From Rhodopirellula sp. (GTDB lineage: Bacteria > Planctomycetota > Planctomycetia > Pirellulales > Pirellulaceae), in NCBI GenBank assembly GCA_002698965.1, contig PAAT01000017.1, positions 1 through 52,201 on the forward strand: DNA of 52,201 nt, read 5' to 3'. A model generated the notes under the pieces. That model ran no database searches and was not told the DNA's origin. It was given only the letters and a program-made list of their open reading frames with translations. The translations under genes and the position numbers were made by a program. Numbering within the stretch: position 1 is the first letter of the stretch; every line of letters begins with the position of its first letter. Positions 30,741 through 39,200 of this stretch are shown piece after piece.

Positions 30741-31481
30741 TCAAAATCGTACGACCACACTTTGATCGTACTCGAGAGCAGGGTTAATCAAATTCATGTC
30801 CTGCGGAATAAAGTGCATCGCTAATGCACGGCGTGGAAATTCACTTTTGTTTTCCGAGGACTGATGAAAAGTGTTTCCATGGTGAAGCGAAATTCCTCCG
30901 GCATCTACCGGAGCTGGTGTCATGGGGAATTCAGCGGCGATTTCCTCTGGTACCATCAAATTGAAAGGTTCGTCGGATGGAGCCACGTGCTGATGAACAC
31001 CGGTATGGTGGCTGCCGTCACCAAAATAAAGACAGCCGTTCTCGACGGTGGCATTATCGATGGCTAGCCATATTGTAAGGACTTTGTCTTCGTCTTCGGG
31101 GCCAAAATAATAGTTATCCTGATGAACAGGCTTTGGTCCACCATATTTGGCAGGCTTCATGAATACCTGACTGAAAAAAACTGTCAGAGCTTTACCGATC
31201 AACTGTTTGCCAAGACTAAGAAGTTCAGGCGTGACGATCAATCGCCGTAGAACCTCACGGTTGTAGATTGGATTGTCAAGTTTCCGGAAAAGGGAGATTC
31301 CCTCGGGGGCGTTTTGTTCGAAATACCAACGTTGGTCTTCTGCACTTAATTCAGCTCGAGTTTCATCGGCCCAGATGTTGATTTCTGCGATGACTTGGGC
31401 AACCGTTTCAGGGCCATAAAAACGATTAATGGTGAGATGCCCCTTATCCTGATACTCAGCCAGTTGGGATTCGTTCAGCAT
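30741..31481 (-). CDS. Phytanoyl-CoA dioxygenase (PhyH) family protein
   Basis: About 246 residues from the ATG at 31481, which has an AGGAG element about 10 bases upstream; the frame reaches 31577 inside the previous gene. The Fe(II)/2-oxoglutarate dioxygenase facial triad is visible: H-Q-D (His120, Asp122) and the distal His in LHHGNTFHQS, with the 2-oxoglutarate-binding Arg in RRALAMHF. Members hydroxylate diverse small molecules; the substrate is not predictable. It is cytoplasmic, with no signal. It begins 4 bases after the TrhO stop, so it is in the same transcription unit, which continues into the sulfatases. Confidence 0.87.
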   Translation of the reverse strand: MLNESQLAEYQDKGHLTINRFYGPETVAQVIAEINIWADETRAELSAEDQRWYFEQNAPEGISLFRKLDNPIYNREVLRRLIVTPELLSLGKQLIGKALTVFFSQVFMKPAKYGGPKPVHQDNYYFGPEDEDKVLTIWLAIDNATVENGCLYFGDGSHHTGVHQHVAPSDEPFNLMVPEEIAAEFPMTPAPVDAGGISLHHGNTFHQSSENKSEFPRRALAMHFIPQDMNLINPALEYDQSVVVRF

Positions 31482-31485
31482 TGTT

Positions 31486-32373
31486 CTAGTCTCCTGTAGC
31501 AGCCGCTTGACGCCGAAACTTCTCGGCGCAGTTCTTAGAACACGTGTTACGATCAGGTTGCTCAGCACACTGTTCACAGATGATCATCTCGACATCACAT
31601 ATTTGACAGACGGATTTCAGATCACCTGGATCGCCACAATGCGGGCAGAACTGGTAGCGTTGCGAAGGTGCCAGTTGATTATCGACAGCGACTCGACCGT
31701 CAAAGACAAAGCACTCACCCTGCCAGTATCCTTCCGGATACTGTGCCAGATAATCAAGAATCCCTCCCTGCAGTTGGTAAACATTCTCGTATCCTTCGCG
31801 TTCCATTGAGATCAGAGCTTTTTCACAGCGGATACCACCGGTACAGTACATTAGAATTTTTTTGTCTTTAGGGATATCACACTCGCGTACCCAATCAGGG
31901 AATTCGCCAAAGCTATCAAGCCGAGGATCAACCGCTCCCCGGAACATACCGATATCAGTCTCGCAGGTATTTCGAGTATCGATGAGTACAACATCTTCTT
32001 CCGACAAAACTCGATGCCATTCTTGCGGAGATAGATGGTTGTGATCACCTTCAGGAAGGATGGATTTATCTTTGATTGCAACGATCTCGTCCCGAATCTT
32101 TACAAGCCATCGTTTGAATGGACGGAAATCACTATAACTGTCCTTGAAAGTGATCTCCCCGAATCGCTCCTGAAGGTAGCTTTTGAATTGAACGATCCCT
32201 TCAGCTGAACTTGCAACGGTCCCATTGACCCCTTCGGTTGCAATGAGCGTGAGGCCCTGCAGCTTAAATTTGTACCCCATACGTTGTAGTTCGCTACGCA
32301 AAGAGCCAAGTTCAGCTTCTTCGACTTCAAGAAACTTGTAGAAGGCAGTGATAGTGAACGACTGGTCTGACAT
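31486..32373 (-). CDS. trhO: tRNA uridine(34) hydroxylase TrhO (rhodanese-related, UPF0176/YceA)
   Basis: About 295 residues. A TTG at 32376 immediately precedes the ATG at 32373; the ATG is taken. The N-terminal acylphosphatase-like segment (ITAFYKFLEVEE, TEGVNGTVA) precedes a rhodanese domain with the active loop Y-C-T-G-G-I-R-C-E-K. The C-terminal Cys-rich tail (CPHCGD, CQICD, CEQCAE, CSKNC) is typical of the family and could bind metal. TrhO performs O2-dependent hydroxylation of U34 in tRNAs to ho5U. It lies 5 bases downstream of RidA and 4 bases upstream of the PhyH gene. Housekeeping in nature, so its place at the head of a sulfatase run may simply reflect read-through. Confidence 0.92.
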   Translation of the reverse strand: MSDQSFTITAFYKFLEVEEAELGSLRSELQRMGYKFKLQGLTLIATEGVNGTVASSAEGIVQFKSYLQERFGEITFKDSYSDFRPFKRWLVKIRDEIVAIKDKSILPEGDHNHLSPQEWHRVLSEEDVVLIDTRNTCETDIGMFRGAVDPRLDSFGEFPDWVRECDIPKDKKILMYCTGGIRCEKALISMEREGYENVYQLQGGILDYLAQYPEGYWQGECFVFDGRVAVDNQLAPSQRYQFCPHCGDPGDLKSVCQICDVEMIICEQCAEQPDRNTCSKNCAEKFRRQAAATGD

Positions 32374-32378
32374 CAATG

Positions 32379-32819
32379 TTATTCTACAATTTCAAAAATC
32401 GCTTCTACCTCAACAGCTGCACCCGTCGGCAACGCAGCAAAACCAAGAGCACTTCGTGCATGGTAGCCGTCCCCTTCTTTTCCGAAGATTTCGTGAAAGA
32501 GATCGGAGCAACCATTAATTACCAGATGCTGATCGGTAAATTCAGACGCTGAATAAACACAACCGAGCACTTTGATGACGCGCAGATTATCCAGCGTGCC
32601 GTGTTCATCGTGTACAGATTGCAGGATCTTGATACCGCAGTCACGAGCGGCGGCGTATCCATCTTCCACACTCATGTCCTTGCCCAAAATGCCTTTGGCT
32701 GTGCTCGTGTGACCTGAGGTAATGAGTTGATTACCGCTACGAATGCAAAGATTCAGGTAACCTGGTTCGATAGCCTGAAATTCAATGCCCAGTTCTTCTG
32801 CTTTTTGTTGAGCACTCAT
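32379..32819 (-). CDS. RidA/YjgF family enamine/imine deaminase
   Basis: About 146 residues from the ATG at 32819, which has a GGAG element 9-10 bases upstream; the longer frame to 32891 lacks similarity and is rejected. The RidA fold is recognised by ITSGHTSTAKG, LDNLRVIKVLGCVYSASEF and the catalytic-Arg segment HARSALGFAALPTGAAVEVEAIFE. RidA proteins hydrolyse reactive enamine/imine intermediates such as 2-aminoacrylate. It is the first gene of the minus-strand run that continues through TrhO, the dioxygenase and the sulfatases. Divergent from the MocA-family gene at 33028. Confidence 0.88.
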   Translation of the reverse strand: MSAQQKAEELGIEFQAIEPGYLNLCIRSGNQLITSGHTSTAKGILGKDMSVEDGYAAARDCGIKILQSVHDEHGTLDNLRVIKVLGCVYSASEFTDQHLVINGCSDLFHEIFGKEGDGYHARSALGFAALPTGAAVEVEAIFEIVE

Positions 32820-33027
32820 GGTGTGTTTTCTCCAGTTTTTCAGTGTTTTTTTCCTGTTTGAGCCCTTAGGCAGGGCATGCAGTGCTTTCATTTTATCACC
32901 TCTGGAGGAGGATGGAACCGGATTATTAAATGGAAGGGGAATGTGCCGTATTTTTGTGCTAAGATTAACGGATACAAATGTTTGAAAACTATAAATCCCT
33001 TTGTATGTAAGAACGGGAAAAGAACAT

Positions 33028-34338
33028 ATGACTAATCAAATGCAAAATCGCCGTAACTTTCTGAAGACGACGGGTGCCGGTGCTACCGTATTGTCATCCG
33101 GAGTTTTCAGTGGAGCTGAGTTGGCAGCGTCCACGTCGGCTAACGAAAAACTGAATATTGCCTGTGTTGGAACAGCCAATCGAGCTGCAGCTGATATTTC
33201 AGGCGTAAAAGGGGAGAATATCGTTGCTCTTTGTGATGTCGATTCGAACTACCTAAATCGAGCAGCGGCTGAATTTGCCAACGCTCGTAAATATGCAGAT
33301 TACCGAGAGTTGATTGATCAGGAAGGTGACAAGATCGATGCGGTTGTCGTGGCGACGGCTGACCACTCTCATGCTCCGGCATCCTTGTTGGCGATTCGAG
33401 CCGGTAAACATACTTACACCGAAAAGCCGTTGTCACACACGGTCTTCGAAGCTCGTTTGATTGCAGAAGAATCTAAGAAGTATGGTGTTGCTACTCAGCT
33501 GGGAACTCAGATTCATGCGGAACCAAATTACCGAAGAGTTGTGGAAGCGATTCAGTCAGGTGTCCTTGGTAAGATTACCGATGTGCACGTATGGGTCGGT
33601 AAAGGCTGGGGCGGTGGAGAACTTCCGACGGCTGAACAGATCACTGAACCACCAAAGAATCTGGATTGGGATCTTTGGTTAGGGCCGGCGGAAGAACGAG
33701 CTTATGCTCCCGGACGTTACCATCCGGCCAACTGGCGACGCTGGTGGGAATTTGGTCAGGGCACGCTGGGTGATATGGCTTGCCATTATATGGACCTTCC
33801 CTTCTGGGCTTTAGGTCTTCGTCATCCACTTTCCTGTAAAGCAACAGGTCCTGAAGTGCATGCAGAAACCTGTCCGTTGGGACTAAAAGTCGAATATGTT
33901 TTCCCAGCCGCTGATGGTAGCGATACGATCAACCTGACCTGGTACGACGGAAACATGATTCCGAAGGAGATAGACGGACAGCGCGTTCCTGGTGCTGGTG
34001 TTATGTTCGTCGGAGAAGAGGGGATGATGTTCGCTAACTACTCAAGTTACCGACTGTTTCCAACGGACAAATTTGAAAGCTGGGCTCCACCCAAGCAGAC
34101 GATTCCACCATCGATTGGTCATCATGCTGAATGGATCAAAGCCTGTAAAGAAGGTACACCCACCTTATGTAATTTCGATTACTCAGGTGCTCTTACAGAG
34201 ACGGTTCTTCTTGGTAACGTTAGCTATCGTACAGGTAAAGCTTTGGACTGGGATGCTAAATCGTTGAAAGCGACCAACGCTCCTGAAGCGGATAAGTTTA
34301 TTACCAAGGAATACCGCAAGGGGTGGGAAATCGTTTAA
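33028..34338 (+). CDS. Tat-exported Gfo/Idh/MocA family oxidoreductase
   Basis: 436 residues from the ATG at 33028; an upstream in-frame TTG at 33001 is less likely. The twin-Arg signal N-R-R-N-F-L-K-T-T-G is followed by a hydrophobic AG/VLSSG stretch. The Rossmann domain starts LNIACVGTANRAAADISG, an unusual dinucleotide-binding loop compared with GxGxxG. The signature E-K-P with the catalytic Lys is in HTYTEKPLSHTV, and the C-terminal domain has DMACHYMDLPFWALG. The GFO/IDH/MocA family catalyses NAD(P)-dependent sugar or inositol oxidation; Tat-exported planctomycete members are common but uncharacterised. Substrate unknown; the surrounding sulfatases suggest a sugar derivative (inference). 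Confidence 0.9.
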   Translation: MTNQMQNRRNFLKTTGAGATVLSSGVFSGAELAASTSANEKLNIACVGTANRAAADISGVKGENIVALCDVDSNYLNRAAAEFANARKYADYRELIDQEGDKIDAVVVATADHSHAPASLLAIRAGKHTYTEKPLSHTVFEARLIAEESKKYGVATQLGTQIHAEPNYRRVVEAIQSGVLGKITDVHVWVGKGWGGGELPTAEQITEPPKNLDWDLWLGPAEERAYAPGRYHPANWRRWWEFGQGTLGDMACHYMDLPFWALGLRHPLSCKATGPEVHAETCPLGLKVEYVFPAADGSDTINLTWYDGNMIPKEIDGQRVPGAGVMFVGEEGMMFANYSSYRLFPTDKFESWAPPKQTIPPSIGHHAEWIKACKEGTPTLCNFDYSGALTETVLLGNVSYRTGKALDWDAKSLKATNAPEADKFITKEYRKGWEIV

Positions 34339-34365
34339 GACGATTTCAAGCTTGTTATCAAACCA

Positions 34366-35493
34366 TTACTGCCCGCTGCCGAGATACTTCAATTGAATCT
34401 CGGTGGTGGGTAGTTTTTCATTTAAGGATGCCACCCCTTCTTCAGTCACAGCGGTCCGAGTGACCTTAAGGTCTTTTAACGTCGTCAGGCCTTCGAGATG
34501 TACGAGTCCGGCATCTGTGATGGTAGTGGAACCAAGGTGTAAGAATGTGATTTGGGCCATACCCTGCAGGTGTACGAGGCCTGCGTCTGAAAGCGAAGTG
34601 TTGTCGAGGTTAAGCCAATCCATCTCTTTTAGCCCAGCCAGTTTCTCGACACCAAAATCGCTCAGTGCCACTCGCCATAGATTAAGTCGTTTGAGCGTGG
34701 TGATCTTTCCAATCTGTTCCATGCCAAGATCAGAAATAATACTGTTTTCACTGAGGTCCAGATCGATCAGATTTTTAAGCTCGACCAATGACTCTAGTCC
34801 GGCATCTGAAATCTGAGTTTGTGAAATCCGGAGCTTCTTGAGCTTGGGGTGCTGTTTCAAAACGGCTAGTGAGGCATCATCGATGAGCGTCTTGGCTAGA
34901 TAAAGCTCCTCCAGATTCTTGAGATCGGCCAAATCTGTCAGGCCAACTTCGCTGATCCAGAGATGGTCTAGCAGAAGTGCTTTAAGCGATGTTAATTTGT
35001 TGATACTTGCCATTCCATCATCATCAACCGTTGTGGATCCGCTTTCGCCGGAAAGTCTCAGTGCACGAAGTTTACTCAGCCCTTCAATGGCTTGCATGCT
35101 TGCGTTGTTGATTGAACAGCCTCGCAAATCTAGATTTACCAGATTAGTTAACTTTCCAACGTCCGCCATTCCAGCATCCGAGATGTCTGTTTCGTTGAGA
35201 CGCAGTGAGGTGAGTTGGGTTAGCATCCCCAATTGTTCGAGATCAGCATCGGAAGCGTTGGTCCCAATCAGGCTAACTTCAGTGATCAGACCATCACGGT
35301 TCTTTTTGAACGCAGCCCCCAGATTGGAAAGAGCGGTCACAATATTCGCATCGTCAGTCTCTTTTATTTCCTGGGCCTGTTCTTCGTTGATTTGAGGGTC
35401 GCTGACAACGGAACTTGTCTTGGGTTCCGAGCAACCGGTGAAAATAAATGTTGCGATGCTCAGGAATAGAAGGAAGTAATTTTTTTTAGCCAT
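34366..35493 (-). CDS. Leucine-rich-repeat lipoprotein
   Basis: A 375-residue protein with a lipoprotein signal: NYFLLFLSIATFIFTGC, lipobox Cys at about residue 21. From residue 60 on it consists of about eleven roughly 24-residue LRRs with the motif L-x-x-L-x-L-x-x-T-x-I-x-D-A-G-L (for example ISDAGMADVGKLTNLVNLDL and TITDAGLVHLEGLTTLKDLK), like the cysteine-containing/RNI-type LRRs common in planctomycetes. It should sit at the outer leaflet or periplasmic side as a binding scaffold; the partner is unknown. It ends tail-to-tail with the MocA-family gene (27-base gap). Confidence 0.88.
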   Translation of the reverse strand: MAKKNYFLLFLSIATFIFTGCSEPKTSSVVSDPQINEEQAQEIKETDDANIVTALSNLGAAFKKNRDGLITEVSLIGTNASDADLEQLGMLTQLTSLRLNETDISDAGMADVGKLTNLVNLDLRGCSINNASMQAIEGLSKLRALRLSGESGSTTVDDDGMASINKLTSLKALLLDHLWISEVGLTDLADLKNLEELYLAKTLIDDASLAVLKQHPKLKKLRISQTQISDAGLESLVELKNLIDLDLSENSIISDLGMEQIGKITTLKRLNLWRVALSDFGVEKLAGLKEMDWLNLDNTSLSDAGLVHLQGMAQITFLHLGSTTITDAGLVHLEGLTTLKDLKVTRTAVTEEGVASLNEKLPTTEIQLKYLGSGQ

Positions 35494-35607
35494 GATTTTG
35501 GAGAGGAATGGATTCTGAGGGGTGTTGATTAACCCACACTATACCATCCGTCGCTTTAGACCTCTAGCTATCAGTTCTAAAGCCAGCAAACCGTTTACTT
35601 GACAATG

Positions 35608-35991
35608 CTATTGGCGGGCTGGAACAAGCCAAGGGATGGTTCGAAGAAAACAGATCAGGCTGGCCCCAAATAATGACCAAGTGAACCATTCAGGGAGGAT
35701 TACGGTGTATCGACCTGAAAAATCATCCTTTTTTTTTGTGTGGTTTTGCGGACCTTTAGATGGAGGCAGTGATTCATCTATGGTGACGGGATCTTCAGCG
35801 AAGCTTTCCGAATCAGTGGAATTGGGATCTGTCCTCGAATCGTCTACAGAAACAGGTGGAATGTCCAATTGTGAGGACAGGTTGTCGCTGGCCTCCGGTG
35901 TCAGGATGTATGAATCTACATACAGACACTGAATTCCCAAGACGAATAGAATGACGGCTGCCATCAGATATTGTGGACGCTGTAGTTTCAT
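35608..35991 (-). CDS. Small two-helix membrane protein, hypothetical
   Basis: A 127-residue protein I do not recognise. It has a hydrophobic N-terminal helix (about 9-25, YLMAAVILFVLGIQCLYV), a central acidic/Ser/Thr/Pro-rich loop (about 30-95), and a C-terminal helix (about 103-119, WFTWSLFGASLICFLRTI). This suggests an inner-membrane protein with a periplasmic loop. It is preceded by the LRR lipoprotein gene downstream and is divergent from the aas-like fusion; the shared 280-base intergenic region holds a candidate promoter and palindrome (see those entries). Confidence 0.6.
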   Translation of the reverse strand: MKLQRPQYLMAAVILFVLGIQCLYVDSYILTPEASDNLSSQLDIPPVSVDDSRTDPNSTDSESFAEDPVTIDESLPPSKGPQNHTKKKDDFSGRYTVILPEWFTWSLFGASLICFLRTIPWLVPARQ

Positions 35992-36088
35992 GATGAGCTT
36001 CAGTTCATAGACACCGAATTGAGTTGCCGACGATTTAAAGTACCGTAAATCTATCCGGTTCGATGATGCCGTTAATTCTAAAAAGTGC

Positions 36089-36094
36089 TATTAT
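36089..36094 (+). promoter_or_regulatory. Candidate extended -10 promoter element upstream of the Aas-like fusion
   Basis: The string TGCTATTAT (36086-36094) matches an extended -10 box (TGn plus TATTAT). No convincing -35 hexamer is present 16-18 bases upstream. It points toward the gene at 36272, which starts about 180 bases downstream. Weak evidence; a match can occur by chance in this AT-rich intergenic region. Confidence 0.25.
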
Positions 36095-36101
36095 TTTAGT
36101 G

Positions 36102-36120
36102 TTCAATACATGTATGTGAA
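36102..36120. promoter_or_regulatory. Candidate operator palindrome
   Basis: TTCA-ATACATGTAT-G-TGAA is a near-perfect inverted repeat: the 10-base core ATACATGTAT is exactly self-complementary, and the flanking TTCA/TGAA arms are complementary with one extra base. It sits 8 bases downstream of the candidate -10, at the expected transcription start, in the intergenic region between divergent genes 35991(-) and 36272(+). This is the arrangement of a repressor site, but no regulator gene is adjacent, so it remains inference. Confidence 0.3.
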
Positions 36121-36271
36121 CTTAAGGCCTATTAATAGCTTCGCAATTCTATGCTGACTTGCTTGAAGTAACTTCCATGCAAATGAAGAATTTAGTTAAA
36201 ACTTTTTAGATTTACATACGTTCAAACCCACCTCAGCATTGATAACTACAACTACGGAATAAGCCGCTCGG

Positions 36272-39200
36272 ATGAGTCAGACTGCGACAGCCAGTTTACT
36301 GCCTGAAGGAAAGAACAATCTCTTGTCAAAGAGTTTTGTGTCTCTTTGTCTCACGCAACTTCTAACCGGCATTAATGACAATACGTTTCGTTGGTTGGTA
36401 ATTGGTATTGGCAAGCAGTATGTCGAATACCGCTCGGGTGATATTTGGGGGCTTACTCAAAGTTGGGTTTTAGGTTTAGGTCTGATCTGTTTTGTGACGC
36501 CCTATATTCTGTTGGCGACGCACGCAGGATATGTGTCGGATAGGTTTTCTAAACGGCGAGTAATCGTGGCTTGTAAATTGGCTGAGATCCTGATCATGTT
36601 GATGGGGAGTTTGGCGATCTTTATGGAGTCGCCTTTGTTCATCTTTACGGCATTGACGCTCATGGGTGCGCAAAGTGCAATGTTCTATCCGGCCAAGATG
36701 GGAGCGATCCCGGAAATTGTGAAGTCGGCAAAGCTTTCGCCTGCCAATGGGTACTACAATATGATGACCGTCGTCGGAACACTAGGTGGGATGTTCCTCG
36801 GAGGATACCTCGCCGATTACTATGGCGGTCCGAATGGTAATTACCTGGATATCCCGCAAAGCCTAGAAGGCCCTCACCCGGTTTTGCTAATTGCTCAGGT
36901 GGTTATGGGCATCGCTTTGGTTGGAACGGTTTTCAGCTTGGGAATTGATCCGCTACAGCTTGCTAACAAGAAGAGAAAGTTCCCGATCAATATTGTTAAA
37001 TCAATGTGGAACGATTTGCAGGTTTTACACAGCAATCGTGCTCTGTTCCGCATTGCCATTGGGATCATGTTTTTTTGGGCGGTTAGCGCTGTTGCTCAAA
37101 ACAACATTGATCAGTTTGTTGTCGAAGCAGGCGCGGGCTCAGAAACGGATCGTACTCCGTTCTTAGTAGCCGTTGTTCTGGGGATCTGTGTTGGTTCGGT
37201 ACTGGCCGGTTTGATGTCAGGTGAACGTGTTGAATTGGGTATTCTTCCAATCGGAGCATTTGGAATAGCGATTTCCACGATGCTCTTATTCACGGTGGAC
37301 AGCACGATCTTTGATAAAACACGATTAGGTGTCGCGGTGAAAGAGATTAGTGATCGAGGGACCGCGCCCATTGTACGTGTCGAGCGATTAGCTAAAAATT
37401 CGCCTGCGTTTGAGTCTGATTTGCAGTTGAATGATCAGATTGTGAAGGTGGGTGAGACTCTGATTGGCTCAAGGGATCAATTTGACAATGAGGTAACTGG
37501 CGAACAAATCAAAAATCAGGGGCAGTTAGCATTGGCGACGGTGGACATTGTAGTACGTCGTCAGGCGATCGATTCCACCGAGTTGGAGGATGTTAGCCTG
37601 CAGTTGAAGCTTGAGCCAAGTGGCGAAATCAAATGGGAGTATATTCTGGCCTGTCTTCTTTTAGTAGGGGTTGGTTTTAGCGCCGGGCTTTTTGAAGTTC
37701 CTTTAACGGCATTTCTGCAGCACCACAGTCCACGCGAAAATTTGGGAGCGATTTTAGCAGCTACGAATCTGCTTACGTTCTTTGGTATGCTAGTCATGAA
37801 CGGATTGTTTATGGGACTTCGGATGGAAACGGCCGAGGGAACCCCATTCTTTTCGTCACGGGATATCTTCCTTACGTTAGGCTTGCTAACCATCCCCATT
37901 GCGGTTTATATCGTCGTTTTGATTCCATCCGTGACGATTAAGTTTGTCGTTTGGACGCTTAGCAAGACGATTTATCGAGTACGACTCAAGGGACTTAAAA
38001 ACCTGCCCGAAATGGGTGGGGCTTTGTTAGTCCCAAATCATGTTACCTGGATCGATGGAATTTTGTTACTGCTGGCCAGCGAGCGTCCGATTCGAATGGT
38101 TGTCTTTTCCGGTAACTTTCAAAATAAAATCATCAATGCATTCGGACGTATGTTTGGTGTGATTATGATTACTCCCGGTCGCCGTTCGGTGATTAAAGCA
38201 TTGGATGTAGCCGCCAAAGCTTTAGACAATGGCGAATTGGTTTGTATCTTCCCAGAGGGAGCACTGACGAAGTCCGGGCAAATTCAGGCATTTAAGCCGG
38301 GTATGAAGAAGATTCTGGAACGCTGTAAAAGCGATGTGCCCGTGATCCCGATTTATCTGGACGGATTATGGGGAAGTGTTTTTAGTTATTCCCAGGGAAA
38401 GTATTTTTGGAAACTTCCACGTCAAATCCCTTATCCTGTATGGGTGCACTTCGGTAAGCCCGTCTCTAAGGATGCAGCGGTTTTTGAGTATCGACAGGCA
38501 GTATCACAGTTAGGAGCCAAAGCAGTGAATCAACGCATTCAAAACGAGAGTCAGATGACATGTCAGTTCATCCGAGAATGTAAACGCAATCGCAAACCCA
38601 AGATTGTAGACTCCAGTGGTAGTTCGCTTACTGGTAGTGAATTACTCTTACGGTCTCTTATTCTACGTAAATTACTCCTTCGTCATGTGCTGTCAGATGA
38701 CGAAGGGTATGTTGGTATGCTGATTCCGCAAAGTGTCGGTGGGGCGGTTACCAATATGGCTTTGGCTTTGGATCGTCGAGTGGCTGTTCACCTGAATTAT
38801 ACAGTCAGCCCCGAGGTGATTAATGCTTGTTGTAAGCAGGCCGGTATTAAGACAATTCTTGGTAGTCGCCTGGCATTCAAAAAATTCAATTTCAATGCCG
38901 AAGACTTGGAAGCCGAGGTGTTTTTTCTTGAAGATTTTCGCAAGGATACCTACAAACCAACAATAATGGACAAAGTGACCAGTTTGTTTGTCACTAAATT
39001 TAGCTCGGCTAATTCAATTATCAAGTCACTTGGGCTCGACGAAATCAAACCGGATGATATTCTGACCGTTATTTTCACCTCGGGATCAACAGGGGTCCCG
39101 AAGGGAGTCATGCTGACGCATGCCAATGTCGCCAGTAATGTGGAGGCGATTAATCAGATTGCGAAGTTGAGACCCGATGATATGGTCATTGGCATCCTCC

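Noticed and set aside
32820..32891. N-terminal 24-residue extension of RidA
   Set aside because: The basic sequence has no resemblance to RidA, and the ATG at 32819 has a good GGAG site.
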